From assembly GCA_902579545.1 (NCBI GenBank), contig CACHHO010000009.1:1-44617 (forward strand): a DNA stretch of 44,617 bases, in the 5' to 3' direction. The position numbers and the translations under genes are program-made. Each line of letters starts with the position of its first letter. Within the stretch, counting starts at the first letter, position 1. A model generated the notes under the pieces. The model saw nothing but the letters and a program-made list of their open reading frames with translations, searched no databases and was not told the DNA's origin. This document shows positions 9,759 through 19,292 of the stretch, one piece after another. The DNA is from Rhodospirillaceae bacterium. Its GTDB lineage: Bacteria > Pseudomonadota > Alphaproteobacteria > TMED109.

Positions 9759-11402
9759 ATGAGTATGGACGAAATGAAATACGATATGGTAATAGTCGGC
9801 GCTGGACCTGCTGGACTATCTACAGCTATAAGATTAAAAGAGATTGATAAAAAAAATAACACAAATCATTCTATTTGTATTATAGAAAAAGGACCTGAAA
9901 TTGGTGCTCATATATTGTCTGGTGCAATTTTAGACCCAATTGCTCTAAACGAACTTATTCCTGATTGGAAAGATACTGATATTCCAGTCAAAACAAAAGT
10001 AAATAATGAAAGTTTTACTTTTTTAACCGAAAATAAATCCTATAAAATTCCAAATTTTTTATTACCTTCAGATATGAAAAATGACGGTAATTTCATTATA
10101 AGTCTAGGTGCTCTTTGTAAATGGTTAGGTTCTTTTGCTGAAAAATTGGGTGTTGATATTTTTCCTGGTTTTGTTGCTAAGGATATTATATTTGATGAAA
10201 AAAATGTTGTTAAAGGTGTTATAACTGGAGAAAAGGGCTTAGATAAAAATGGAGAAAAAACTAACCTATATGAACCTTCAATAGCACTAATTGGTAAACA
10301 AACTATTTTTGCAGAAGGATGTAGAGGTCATCTAGGCAAGCAACTGATTAATAAGTTTTCTTTAAATAAAGAAAGTCAATTTCAAACTTATGCAATAGGT
10401 TTAAAAGAGTTATGGGAAGTAGATAGTAAAGAATTTCCGAAAGGAGATGTTATGCATACACTTGGCTGGCCTCTTTATAATAATGCTTATGGTGGTTCAT
10501 TTGCCTATAAACTATCTCAAAATTTACTTTCCATTGGTTTCGTTATAGGACTAGATTACAAAAATACATTTTTAAATCCTTATGAAGAATTTCAAAGATT
10601 TAAAAAGCATGAAAATATTAGGAAAATTTTAGAAGGAGGTAAAAGAATTTCATATGGAGCAAGAGCCCTTAACGAAGGAGGTTATCAGTCACTTCCAAAA
10701 TTTTCTTTTCCAGGAGGCTTGATTATTGGATGCGATGCAGGAACATTAAATGTACTAAAAATCAAGGGAACTCACAATGCAATGAAATCTGGTATAATAG
10801 CTGCAGAAGTTTTTTTTGAAGGTTCAAAAAATAATTTTAATGAATCAGAACTATCACAATATTCTGAAGCTTTCAAAAATAGTTTTATTTTTCGCGAATT
10901 ATATAAGTCTAGAAACATTCGCCCTGGTTTCAATAATGGACTTTTTCCTGGTTTGTTAAATAGTTTTGTTGATCAAAAAATATTTAGAGGAAAAGCTCCT
11001 TGGACCCTAAAACATAAAGAAAAAGACAATGAGGCAATTAAAAATAAGAAATTCTGTAAAAAAATTACTTATCCCAAAAAAGACTCAATCTTTAGCTTTG
11101 ATAGACTTACTAATGTATCTTTTTCAGGAACTAATCATAAGGAAAATCAACCAAATCATTTAAAAATTTTAAATGAAGATATTCCAATTAACACAAATTT
11201 AAAAAATTATCTTTCTCCTGAAACTAGATACTGTCCTGCTGGCGTATACGAGATAGTTGATATAGAAAAAGAAGGTCCTAGATTACAAATTAACTTTCAA
11301 AACTGTTTACATTGTAAAACATGTGATATAAAAGATCCTTTACAAAATATTAATTGGACACCTCCTGAAGGAGGAGATGGACCAAGATATTCTAATATGT
11401 AA
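9759..11402 (+). CDS. etfD: Electron-transfer flavoprotein:ubiquinone oxidoreductase
   Basis: Takes electrons from reduced ETF, loaded by fatty-acid and amino-acid dehydrogenases, and passes them to ubiquinone at the inner membrane. The 547 residues match ETF-QO length. The FAD-binding motif VGAGPAGLS is at 13-21. The C-terminal ferredoxin-like domain has a single [4Fe-4S] ligand set, C492 in RYCPAG and C516, C519, C522 in CLHCKTCDIKDP, and ends PEGGDGPRYSNM as in mitochondrial and alphaproteobacterial enzymes. The partner etfAB genes are not here. The stop lies directly against the lpxC stop with no gap. Also called fixC-like or ETFDH. Confidence 0.95.
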   Translation: MSMDEMKYDMVIVGAGPAGLSTAIRLKEIDKKNNTNHSICIIEKGPEIGAHILSGAILDPIALNELIPDWKDTDIPVKTKVNNESFTFLTENKSYKIPNFLLPSDMKNDGNFIISLGALCKWLGSFAEKLGVDIFPGFVAKDIIFDEKNVVKGVITGEKGLDKNGEKTNLYEPSIALIGKQTIFAEGCRGHLGKQLINKFSLNKESQFQTYAIGLKELWEVDSKEFPKGDVMHTLGWPLYNNAYGGSFAYKLSQNLLSIGFVIGLDYKNTFLNPYEEFQRFKKHENIRKILEGGKRISYGARALNEGGYQSLPKFSFPGGLIIGCDAGTLNVLKIKGTHNAMKSGIIAAEVFFEGSKNNFNESELSQYSEAFKNSFIFRELYKSRNIRPGFNNGLFPGLLNSFVDQKIFRGKAPWTLKHKEKDNEAIKNKKFCKKITYPKKDSIFSFDRLTNVSFSGTNHKENQPNHLKILNEDIPINTNLKNYLSPETRYCPAGVYEIVDIEKEGPRLQINFQNCLHCKTCDIKDPLQNINWTPPEGGDGPRYSNM

Positions 11403-12326
11403 TTATACTGTGCTATGGAAGAAGTTATTGTTCTCAATATTATTTGATGAACTTTCTGGCCTTTTTTGAACTATCTGATAATTAGAAAAACTAGAAAATA
11501 GTTTTTCCATTACTAACTTGTTAGTTTCATGACCAGGGCATTCTGCAATTATTGATCCAACTAAGTTATAGTTGCTCAAAGTGAGATCTCCTAGCAAGTC
11601 CAAAATCTTATGATATATAAACTCATAATTATTTCTTAGACCACCAGTATTTAAAACTTTTTTATTCTTTATTACTATAGCATTCTCTAAGCTACCACCT
11701 TTAGCCAAGCCATTTTTTTTCATTTTCTCTATGTCATCAAAAAAACAAAAAGTTCTAGCATTAAATACTTTACTGTAAATTTCTGTAAGTTCCTTATCAA
11801 AAGAAACATTTTGCTTGCCAATAGGAGTAGGAAAATTAATAGTACAATTTATTTTAAAAGATTTTGAAGGTAATAATGTAATTTTACTAATACCATTTCG
11901 CACAGTTATTGGCTTTTTTATAAGCAAATATTTTTTATACTCATTTTGTTTGACAACTCCTTCATTTTTAATCATGGTATCAAATTTTTGCGCAGACCCG
12001 TCTAATACAGGAATTTCTTCAGAGTTACACTCTATACAAATATTATCAATATCATTACCTCTAATGGCAGCCAACAAGTGTTCAACAGTATATACTTTGA
12101 CATCATTACCATAGTTTTTTAGAGTAGTGCACAATTTACTATCAGAAATAAATTTAAAATCAGCAGGTATAATATTATTAGTGGAGATATCAACCCTTTT
12201 AAATATGATACCTGTATTTACTGCTGCAGGTAAAAGTTTTACATTGCAAATTTTTCCATTATGTAAGCCCACACCAGAAAAATTTACTTCTTTTGCTATA
12301 GTCTTTTGTAAATTATCTAAAATCAT
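11403..12326 (-). CDS. lpxC: UDP-3-O-acyl-N-acetylglucosamine deacetylase LpxC
   Basis: Zinc deacetylase for the first committed step of lipid A synthesis, so the cell makes LPS. The zinc ligands H83 (VEHLLAA), H239 and D243 (HKILDLLGD), and the general-base H266 (PGHET), match E. coli H79, H238, D242 and H265. Length is 307 residues against about 305 usually. It lies after ftsZ on the same strand with a 73-base gap, the widest inside the dcw block, so it may have its own promoter; that gap contains a tandem 9-bp repeat. The unusual feature is downstream: the convergent etfD stop is immediately adjacent. Confidence 0.98.
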   Translation of the reverse strand: MILDNLQKTIAKEVNFSGVGLHNGKICNVKLLPAAVNTGIIFKRVDISTNNIIPADFKFISDSKLCTTLKNYGNDVKVYTVEHLLAAIRGNDIDNICIECNSEEIPVLDGSAQKFDTMIKNEGVVKQNEYKKYLLIKKPITVRNGISKITLLPSKSFKINCTINFPTPIGKQNVSFDKELTEIYSKVFNARTFCFFDDIEKMKKNGLAKGGSLENAIVIKNKKVLNTGGLRNNYEFIYHKILDLLGDLTLSNYNLVGSIIAECPGHETNKLVMEKLFSSFSNYQIVQKRPESSSNNIENNNFFHSTV

Positions 12327-12371
12327 GTAAAAAATAATAATAAAATAAAAAAATTTAATCTATTAACTTTT

Positions 12372-12389
12372 TATTACAATTATTACAAT
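12372..12389 (-). repeat. Tandem 9-bp repeat upstream of lpxC, possible promoter element
   Basis: Two abutting copies of TATTACAAT (plus strand), at 12372-12380 and 12381-12389, lie in the 73-base gap between the ftsZ stop and the lpxC start. Read on the minus strand they include TTGTAA, 17 bases from TAATAG (12360-12365), a weak sigma70-like spacing. In such AT-rich DNA this may be chance. Confidence 0.3.
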
Positions 12390-12399
12390 TTTATATTAA

Positions 12400-14013
12400 C
12401 TACTCTTTATTTCTTTTTAAGAAAGAAGGTATGTTAACATAATTATCCTCTTGCAAATTTTTATTATTATCAATTTCTTGCAAAGAATTAACTCTATCAA
12501 AAGTATTTGCTTCATCAAAAGATGGTTCTACTCTTTCAGCAGTGTTATTTTCATAACTTATAGCTTCATCTGATTCTACTTTTCTAGCAAATTTACTATC
12601 TAAAGATTTATTTGCTACTTCACTAACCATAGAAATTGCTTTAGATCCTACATTAAGTGCCTTTTCTTTTACATTAGACAATCTTGAGATGAGGCTAGTA
12701 TTTTCTATTACCTCTTTATCAATTTCTTCCTTGGAGGATGTATTGGCATTTAAAAACTCTGCCTCTTTAAAAGGGTCAGTAATATTTTCTTTTTCTGTAT
12801 TTGGAACAGTTTCCTCTTTAGGAATAAAAAATCCATCACTTTCTTTTTGTGAACCATTAGAAACTTTGTTTTCTTTAATTGCGTCACTAACTTCTTTAGA
12901 TAAAAATTCCTCTAAATCAGCTTGTTTAGTAGTAGTTTTTTTTCCAAAGTCAGCTTTTATTGTATTATTCTTTTCTGTTTTACTAATATCAGAAACTAAG
13001 CGTGGCTTCTTGTACTCTTCTAAATTGTCATTTTCATTTTCTCTAATTTCGGCAGCTATTCCAGAAGCTAATAAAGAAACTCTAATTTTACCATCTTCTA
13101 TTTTTTCAATAGTATTTCCTACTATGAGGTTTACATCTTCTTTACATTGTTTCTTTATGTGAGCAGCTATTTCATCTATTTCATATAATTTTACATCTTC
13201 ACCACCTGAAATATTTATAATAACTCCCTTTGCATTTGATATAGATGTATCATCTAGTAAAGGATTCGATATAGCAACTTCTGCAGCCTTAATTGCTCTA
13301 TCTTCACCCTCAGCTTCTCCTGTCCCCATCATAGCCTTGCCCATCTCTAACATAACAGTTTGTATATCTGCAAAATCTAAATTTATTCTACCTTGTTTAA
13401 CTATCAAATCTGTAACTCCTTTTACACCATTATATAAAACTTCATCTGCCATCTTAAAAGCTTCAGTAAATGTTGTATCTTTATTTGCTATTCTAAATAA
13501 ATTTTGATTTGGAATTATAATAAGTGTATCAACTGAATCTGTAAGATCTTTTATACCTTGCTCAGCAATTTTTGTCCTTCTAATACCTTCATACTCGAAA
13601 GGTTTGGTCACAACGCCTACTGTTAAGATGCCTCTTTCTCTTGCTGCCTCTGCTATTACGGGGGCTGCCCCTGTTCCTGTTCCACCACCCATACCTGCAG
13701 TTACAAATAACATATGTGTTCCTTCTAATTGATCTAATACATTTGATAATGATTCATCTGCAGCTTGCCTTCCTATTTCAGGCTTAGCTCCTGCTCCTAA
13801 TCCCTTAGTTAATTTGGCTCCTAATTGAACTTTTCTATCAGTAAGAGAATTAGCTAAAGATTGTGCATCTGTATTTGCCACTAGAAACTCTACTCCTTCT
13901 AAATGTGCTTCTATCATATTATTAACAGCATTACAGCCTGCTCCACCAACTCCAATTACAGTTATTCTGGGTTTCAATTGCTCGTTTGTAGGTTCTGTTA
14001 AGTTTATTGTCAT
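12400..14013 (-). CDS. ftsZ: Cell division GTPase FtsZ
   Basis: Tubulin-like GTPase that forms the cytokinetic ring. The signature loop GGGTGTGAA is at 109-117, the nucleotide motif [10 protein letters not shown] at 21-30, and the T7 catalytic loop N211-L-D213-FAD. The conserved core ends near residue 320. A long charged, low-complexity linker of about 200 residues follows and ends in the conserved tail [11 protein letters not shown] (about 527-537), which binds FtsA and other partners. The 537-residue length with a long linker is typical of Alphaproteobacteria. A clear AAGGAG ribosome site precedes the ATG, better than most neighbours have, consistent with the high FtsZ demand. It is 16 bases after ftsA. 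Confidence 0.99.
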   Translation of the reverse strand: MTINLTEPTNEQLKPRITVIGVGGAGCNAVNNMIEAHLEGVEFLVANTDAQSLANSLTDRKVQLGAKLTKGLGAGAKPEIGRQAADESLSNVLDQLEGTHMLFVTAGMGGGTGTGAAPVIAEAARERGILTVGVVTKPFEYEGIRRTKIAEQGIKDLTDSVDTLIIIPNQNLFRIANKDTTFTEAFKMADEVLYNGVKGVTDLIVKQGRINLDFADIQTVMLEMGKAMMGTGEAEGEDRAIKAAEVAISNPLLDDTSISNAKGVIINISGGEDVKLYEIDEIAAHIKKQCKEDVNLIVGNTIEKIEDGKIRVSLLASGIAAEIRENENDNLEEYKKPRLVSDISKTEKNNTIKADFGKKTTTKQADLEEFLSKEVSDAIKENKVSNGSQKESDGFFIPKEETVPNTEKENITDPFKEAEFLNANTSSKEEIDKEVIENTSLISRLSNVKEKALNVGSKAISMVSEVANKSLDSKFARKVESDEAISYENNTAERVEPSFDEANTFDRVNSLQEIDNNKNLQEDNYVNIPSFLKRNKE

Positions 14014-14029
14014 ATTATACTCCTTTAAG

Positions 14030-15283
14030 TTAAAAAAAATTTTCTTCCAACCAGTTCTTTATTAAAGAAAAGCTTCTTTTCTTTTCTAATTTAAGTTCCT
14101 TATGTCTTGTAAAGCCAATTTTATTTTTACTAATTATATTAAGCTCATTTTGAATAAGGCCGGCTGTTACGGAATGAGATGCATCTAATGTATGATGAGA
14201 GTTAAACATTAAATTTTTAGCAGTTCCAATTCTTGAATTATAATTATACATATTATTTGCTAATATAGATAAGCCATCTATTTGAGAAGCTCCTCCAGTA
14301 AAAACTAAAACTTTGCCTATCAAATTTACATTTCCAGAACTTTTAATTGTTTGATATATCCACTTCAGTAGTTCTTCATAAAAAGGTTTAACAATATCAT
14401 ATAAATTTCTTCTTGTTACTTGAATAAAATTTTTCTCATTTTCAAAATTTATAGAGGGTATTTCTAAAAACATTTCTTCTTCTTGACTAGCATCTAAAAC
14501 TGAGGCTTGCATAACTTTTAATTTTTCAGCTTCTTCAAATGTTATACTTAATTTTCTTGCTATTGCTTCAGTTATATTATTACCTCCAAAAGGAATTACG
14601 TCAGAAAAGATAAAACTGTTTTTTGAAAACATTCCTAATGAGGTTGTTCTTGCTCCCATATCTACTATTACTGAACCCAGATCTAATTCATATTCATTTA
14701 ATACTGCATGTCCTGCAGCAAAATTTGAAAAAACTATCCTGTATATATCAACATTGCATGATGTTATTGACTTTACATAGTTTTTATAATGATTAATTCC
14801 TATACATGTTAATAAAAAGTCAATTTCAAGTTCATTTCCATACATATCAATAGGATTAGTTATACCATCAGCCTTGTCTATAATATGGTCCATAGGAGAG
14901 ATATTTATTACTTTTTTATCAAACAAATAATCATCTTCTAAAGTTTTATTTATACATGCCTGTATATCGTTCTCTGTTACTTTTTCATCTTTAATTTCAA
15001 CTTTAGATCTTATTATCTTAGTAAAACACTTATGAGAAGAAATCGAAACTGTTAACTCTTTAATTATTTCTCCAGATTGCTTTTCACAATCATTTATAGC
15101 CTTTAGTATACATTCTGAAGCTAAATTAAAATCAGTAACAATCCCAGACTTTATACCTTTTGTAGCAATAATACTAAAGCCTAAAACTTTTGTTATTCCG
15201 TTATTATCAGTTATAGTTTGCATACAACTTAATTTACTAGAACCTATATCTAATGCGGAAATTAGATTTTTATTTTTTTTCAT
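14030..15283 (-). CDS. ftsA: Cell division protein FtsA (actin-like)
   Basis: Actin-family ATPase that tethers FtsZ to the membrane. The phosphate-1 motif [12 protein letters not shown] is at about 9-20, the phosphate-2 motif [13 protein letters not shown] near 206-218, and the adenosine motif [12 protein letters not shown] near 329-340. A 1C SHS2 domain lies between the two phosphate motifs. The C-terminus ([12 protein letters not shown]) looks amphipathic, as expected for the membrane-targeting helix. The 417-residue length is normal. ATG overlaps the ftsQ stop (ATGA). Confidence 0.96.
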   Translation of the reverse strand: MKKNKNLISALDIGSSKLSCMQTITDNNGITKVLGFSIIATKGIKSGIVTDFNLASECILKAINDCEKQSGEIIKELTVSISSHKCFTKIIRSKVEIKDEKVTENDIQACINKTLEDDYLFDKKVINISPMDHIIDKADGITNPIDMYGNELEIDFLLTCIGINHYKNYVKSITSCNVDIYRIVFSNFAAGHAVLNEYELDLGSVIVDMGARTTSLGMFSKNSFIFSDVIPFGGNNITEAIARKLSITFEEAEKLKVMQASVLDASQEEEMFLEIPSINFENEKNFIQVTRRNLYDIVKPFYEELLKWIYQTIKSSGNVNLIGKVLVFTGGASQIDGLSILANNMYNYNSRIGTAKNLMFNSHHTLDASHSVTAGLIQNELNIISKNKIGFTRHKELKLEKKRSFSLIKNWLEENFF

Positions 15284-16050
15284 ATTTTACTCTCTTTAAT
15301 AATTCTCTCTTTGAGTTTAATTATCATTCTATTTTCTATTCTTAAGTCTACCTTCTTAATTTTATTTGATAAAAAGCCATATTTGCTCTGTAATTGACCA
15401 ATTTTAAAAAATGCTATTTCTGGGTCTTCTTCAGGAAGATCAATAATAATATCTGAGGCATGTTTAAGTGACCATCTTCTATGAGATACAAATTCAGCCT
15501 CTTTTATATATTTTGATATTTCAGGATATACTGCAAAAATGCTTAATAAATCAGAAACTTTACTCTCTACTCCTTTTCCACTTAAAACAATTAGCTTTTC
15601 TAAATCTTTATTAATAAATTCTAGCTTTATTATTTTAGAACCATATTGATTCAAAAGAATAAATGATTGCTCAGACTTTAAAACAAACTTAGGTGTTTCT
15701 TCTTCAACTTCTATTATTAGTGAAGAGGGCAAATGTAATTTTAATTTTGCTGATTTTATCCAATTATTTTCTTCTAAAGCATTCTTACTACTTTTTAGGT
15801 CCAAACAAAATATATTTTCACACTCTAAAAAATTTATACTATCTAGTATCTTTGCATCTCCAATTCTATTATTTCCTAATATTTCTATTTTTTTTATTTC
15901 AAAACCTAAATTTTTAATATAATTATCTAGTATATCTACTTCTAAAATATATTTAGGCCTGTATATAATTAAACAGAATATGAATATAAAGACTAATAGT
16001 AAGATGTTAGTTAAATTTATCTCAAATATTTTAAAAAATAATTTCTTCAT
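15280..16050 (-). CDS. ftsQ: Cell division protein FtsQ (POTRA-domain)
   Basis: Bitopic inner-membrane protein that links early and late divisome components. I chose the start at 16050 (MKKLFFKIFE...), where the ATG overlaps the ddl stop as ATGA, the junction style used elsewhere in this cluster; an ATG 30 bases upstream (16080) is also in frame. With this start it has 256 residues: a short basic N-terminus, one transmembrane segment (NILLLVFIFIFCLIIY), a POTRA domain (IKKIEILGNNRIGDAKI... ENNWIKSAKLKLHLPSSLIIEV), and the FtsQ/DivIB beta domain. Sequence is weakly conserved in this family, so the call rests on POTRA motif plus position between ddl and ftsA. Confidence 0.9.
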   Translation of the reverse strand: MKKLFFKIFEINLTNILLLVFIFIFCLIIYRPKYILEVDILDNYIKNLGFEIKKIEILGNNRIGDAKILDSINFLECENIFCLDLKSSKNALEENNWIKSAKLKLHLPSSLIIEVEEETPKFVLKSEQSFILLNQYGSKIIKLEFINKDLEKLIVLSGKGVESKVSDLLSIFAVYPEISKYIKEAEFVSHRRWSLKHASDIIIDLPEEDPEIAFFKIGQLQSKYGFLSNKIKKVDLRIENRMIIKLKERIIKESKI

Positions 16051-16958
16051 CTGTTTACACCAGCATCTTTTACTATCCATTCTATCAAGTCTGGAAAATC
16101 TATTCCTGCATTAATGGCAATTTTAGGAAATAAAGATGTATCTGTTAATCCAGGTTGTGTGTTTATTTCAAGCATGTATAGTTTATTGTTTTTATCTTCT
16201 TTGTTAAATCTGAAATCCACTCTAGCTATACCTTTGCAGTCTAGTAAATCAAAAGATTTTTCAGCATTTGCTAATAATAGGTTTTCTATATTTTTATCTA
16301 AATTTTCTGGCTGCAAATATTTTGTTTTAGTACTATTATATTTATCATCATATCCGTAAATTTCATTTTTAGTAGTTACCTCTATAAAACCTATTGCCTT
16401 ACCATTCATTATAGCTACTGTAATATCTGTACCTGGAATGTACTCTTCTAAAAGATATTTTTTTAAATTGTCCTTAATAATAAGACTGTTTAAGTTAGTA
16501 TCTTTTTTTACTAAGTGTACCCCGAAGCTAGAACCCTCATCTACAGGTTTAATTATAAAAGGCCTTTTAATATGTTCGTCATTGAGTAAAATATTTTTAC
16601 TTATTATTTTGCCTTTGGGTGAAGCAATGTTGTTTTGGATAAAAATACTTTTGGAAAAAACTTTATTCATACCTAAAGCTGAAGAGGTAACTCCAGAATG
16701 AGTATAAGGTATTTTTAAATATTCAAAAATTCCCTGAATTTTTCCGTCTTCTCCCCAAGAGCCATGAAGTGAATTAAAAATAACATCTATATTATTTTTA
16801 TTTCTTAATAAAAATGAGATAAAATCTTGGCTTGGTTCTATTAGCATAGTTTTATGACCCTTTAATTTTAATGCTTTTTCTACACTACAAGCCGACTTTC
16901 TAGAAATTTCTGCTTCATCAGAAAAACCACCTTTAACTATTAAAACATTTTTACTCAA
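16047..16958 (-). CDS. ddl: D-alanine--D-alanine ligase
   Basis: ATP-grasp ligase that makes D-Ala-D-Ala for the peptidoglycan stem. The N-terminal GGFSDEAEIS motif, the HGSWGEDGKIQG segment, and the C-terminal ATP-grasp core ARVDFRF plus EINTQPGLTD (Mg2+ and substrate residues) are all present. 303 residues, the DdlB size. The start codon is TTG, because the in-frame triplet at 16956-16958 on the minus strand reads TTG and a GGAGAATAGGA purine run precedes it; the first residues (SKNVLIVKGGFSDE) fit the family start. It begins nine bases after murB. Confidence 0.96.
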   Translation of the reverse strand: MSKNVLIVKGGFSDEAEISRKSACSVEKALKLKGHKTMLIEPSQDFISFLLRNKNNIDVIFNSLHGSWGEDGKIQGIFEYLKIPYTHSGVTSSALGMNKVFSKSIFIQNNIASPKGKIISKNILLNDEHIKRPFIIKPVDEGSSFGVHLVKKDTNLNSLIIKDNLKKYLLEEYIPGTDITVAIMNGKAIGFIEVTTKNEIYGYDDKYNSTKTKYLQPENLDKNIENLLLANAEKSFDLLDCKGIARVDFRFNKEDKNNKLYMLEINTQPGLTDTSLFPKIAINAGIDFPDLIEWIVKDAGVNR

Positions 16959-16967
16959 ACTATTTTC

Positions 16968-17885
16968 CTATTCTCCAATTATTCTTATTTCCCAATCTAA
17001 AATTATTCCTAATTTTTTAAAAACTTTTTCTCTGATTTTTTCACCCAATTTTTCAATGTCTTTACTAGTTGCTCCACCCTCATTAATAATAAAGTTGGAA
17101 TGCAACTTTGATAAGGACGCTTTACCTACTCTAAGATTTTTGCACCCACTTTTTTGTATTAACTTCCAGGCTTTAAAATTTTTGGGGTTCTTAAATGTTG
17201 ATCCACTTGTTTTTTCTTTTATGGGTTGAGTTAGTTTTCTTTTTGTAACTAGTTCATTTATTTTATTCAAATTATCAGATACATCTTTATTTTTCTTGTA
17301 TTCAAAAGTAGCCTCTAAAAAAATAAATTCTTCAGGGAAGTTAGTTTCTCTGTATATCATTTTGTAATCATGAGGATAAATATATTTAATTTCACCTTCT
17401 CTATTAATAGTTTTTATTTTTCTTAAAAAATCAGATGTATCCTTTTCATAAGCACCCGCGTTCATTTTTATAGCTCCACCTATAGTTCCTGGAATACCAG
17501 AAAAAAATTCTAAGCCTGATGCACCTTTTCTAGCTAGTATTCTAGCTAATTTAATACAGTTTGTTGCAGCTCCTACTTTTACTTCGTTATCGTTAATTAT
17601 TTTTATATATTCAAAGTTTCTACTTAATTTTATAACTACACCATTATATCCCAAATCCCTAAATAAAGTATTAGATCCCGCACCTAAAATAAAAGCTGGA
17701 GTATCTATATTCAAATTTTTTAAGAATTTTTTAAGGTCAATTAATTTTTCTGGTATAAAAAAAAGTTTGGCCTTGCCTCCAGTTTGAAGCCAGGTAAATT
17801 TGGATAAATCAACGTTGTGCTTGAGTTTTCCATTAAAATCAGATTTAGATTTTAAATTTTTATAATATGATATATTTGAAATCAT
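16968..17885 (-). CDS. murB: UDP-N-acetylenolpyruvoylglucosamine reductase MurB
   Basis: FAD enzyme that reduces UDP-GlcNAc-enolpyruvate to UDP-MurNAc with NADPH. The FAD-binding motif LGAGSNTLFRD, the SGIPGTIGGAIKMNAGAY segment, the YRETNFPEEFIFLEA strand, the catalytic Ser in SGSTFKNP, and the terminal acid in NEGGAT are present. 305 residues, the compact type without the extra fold seen in E. coli MurB. ATG overlaps the murC stop by four bases. Confidence 0.97.
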   Translation of the reverse strand: MISNISYYKNLKSKSDFNGKLKHNVDLSKFTWLQTGGKAKLFFIPEKLIDLKKFLKNLNIDTPAFILGAGSNTLFRDLGYNGVVIKLSRNFEYIKIINDNEVKVGAATNCIKLARILARKGASGLEFFSGIPGTIGGAIKMNAGAYEKDTSDFLRKIKTINREGEIKYIYPHDYKMIYRETNFPEEFIFLEATFEYKKNKDVSDNLNKINELVTKRKLTQPIKEKTSGSTFKNPKNFKAWKLIQKSGCKNLRVGKASLSKLHSNFIINEGGATSKDIEKLGEKIREKVFKKLGIILDWEIRIIGE

Positions 17886-19291
17886 AATATGTCTTCCTTT
17901 AAATTTTTTTCTATGAATTTTTTTGCTTGTAAACTTATATCACCTGCACCTAAGAAAACTATTAAATCACCTTCTTTTAAATTATTTTTAATTACTAAAT
18001 TTAATTGAATTTCATCATATGGTCTTGCATCTTTATGACCCGCAGCAACTAGAGAGCTTATAAGGTTATTCTTTCCAAAATCATTATTTTCTTCTTCTCC
18101 TGCAGCATATACTTCAGTAATGAAGACAATATCGGCATCATTAAATGCTGTGGTGAAATCCTCAAATAATAATTTAAGTCTTGAAAATCTATGGGGTTGG
18201 ATGATAGCAACTAGCTTACTTTTAGTAATTTCTCTAGCTGCAGCTAAAGTTGCCTTAATTTCAACAGGATGATGTCCATAGTCATCAAATATTTTTATTC
18301 CCTTGTATTTATGCAGTAAAGAAAACCTTCTATTAACACCTTCAAATTCCTTTAACGCTAATTTTATTGTATCTGTCTCTATTCCTAATTCTAAAGACAT
18401 TGAGCATACCGCAAGTATATTTTGAACATTATGAATCCCAGGTATATTTGAAACCATATCTTTAACAATCCTTGAGGAGGCATCTTTTTTAGGACTAACT
18501 TCTAATGTAAAATAAGTTTTATCATCCTTATAAAAAACATCTTTAGCTCTAAAGTCTGCTTGAGGACTTAACCCATATGTAATTATTCTTTTATCGTCTA
18601 TTTCTGATATGATGCTTTGTATTATTGGGTTATCAATACAAATTATAGCCATTCCATAAAAAGGTATGTTATTAATAAATTTTTTAAATGAATCCTTTAA
18701 TTCCCTAAAGCTCTTATAATAATCTAAATGCTCAGCATCTATATTAGTTACAATTACATTAGTACAAGGAAGACGAAGAAAACTACCATCTGATTCATCC
18801 GCTTCTACTACCATCCAATCACTAGAGCCCAATTTTGCATTACTGTTATAAGAATTTATTATACCTCCATTAATTACCGTAGGATCGTATTTTGCTTTTT
18901 CCAATATTGTTGCCATCAAAGAAGTTGTAGTAGTTTTTCCATGTGTTCCAGCAACCGCAATAGTCTTTTTAAATCTCATTAATTCTGCTAACATTTCTGC
19001 TCTTTTCACTATTGGTATTCTTTTTTTTCTAGCTTCTATTAACTCCTGATTATTATTTTTAATTGCTGAAGACACTACTAAAATAGAAGCATTCAAAATA
19101 TTTTTTTTATTATGACCAATATAAATTTTTATTCCCAGTTGTTTAAGCCTTTTAACATTTTGATTTTCTGTAATATCGCTACCAGTTACTTTGAATTCTA
19201 AATTTGTCAAAACCTCGGCAATACCGCTCATACCAATGCCACCTATACCTACAAAATGAATTAAACCAATTTTATTACTAAATATTTGCAT
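17882..19291 (-). CDS. murC: UDP-N-acetylmuramate--L-alanine ligase MurC
   Basis: Adds L-Ala to UDP-MurNAc, first of the four Mur ligases. The N-terminal UDP-binding Rossmann motif is GIGGIGMSGIAE (15-26). The ATP loop is GTHGKTTTT (115-123), followed by VVEADESDGSF and the central NIDAEHLDYY motif. The C-terminal domain carries DDYGHHPVEI and QPHRFSR, a MurC hallmark. 469 residues is normal. It follows murG by one base. Confidence 0.98.
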   Translation of the reverse strand: MQIFSNKIGLIHFVGIGGIGMSGIAEVLTNLEFKVTGSDITENQNVKRLKQLGIKIYIGHNKKNILNASILVVSSAIKNNNQELIEARKKRIPIVKRAEMLAELMRFKKTIAVAGTHGKTTTTSLMATILEKAKYDPTVINGGIINSYNSNAKLGSSDWMVVEADESDGSFLRLPCTNVIVTNIDAEHLDYYKSFRELKDSFKKFINNIPFYGMAIICIDNPIIQSIISEIDDKRIITYGLSPQADFRAKDVFYKDDKTYFTLEVSPKKDASSRIVKDMVSNIPGIHNVQNILAVCSMSLELGIETDTIKLALKEFEGVNRRFSLLHKYKGIKIFDDYGHHPVEIKATLAAAREITKSKLVAIIQPHRFSRLKLLFEDFTTAFNDADIVFITEVYAAGEEENNDFGKNNLISSLVAAGHKDARPYDEIQLNLVIKNNLKEGDLIVFLGAGDISLQAKKFIEKNLKEDIL

Positions 19292-19292
19292 C

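Noticed and set aside
12689-13162. A 157-codon plus-strand frame opposite ftsZ
   Set aside because: It mirrors the low-complexity linker of ftsZ on the other strand, has no ribosome site or family motif, and is best seen as a shadow frame.
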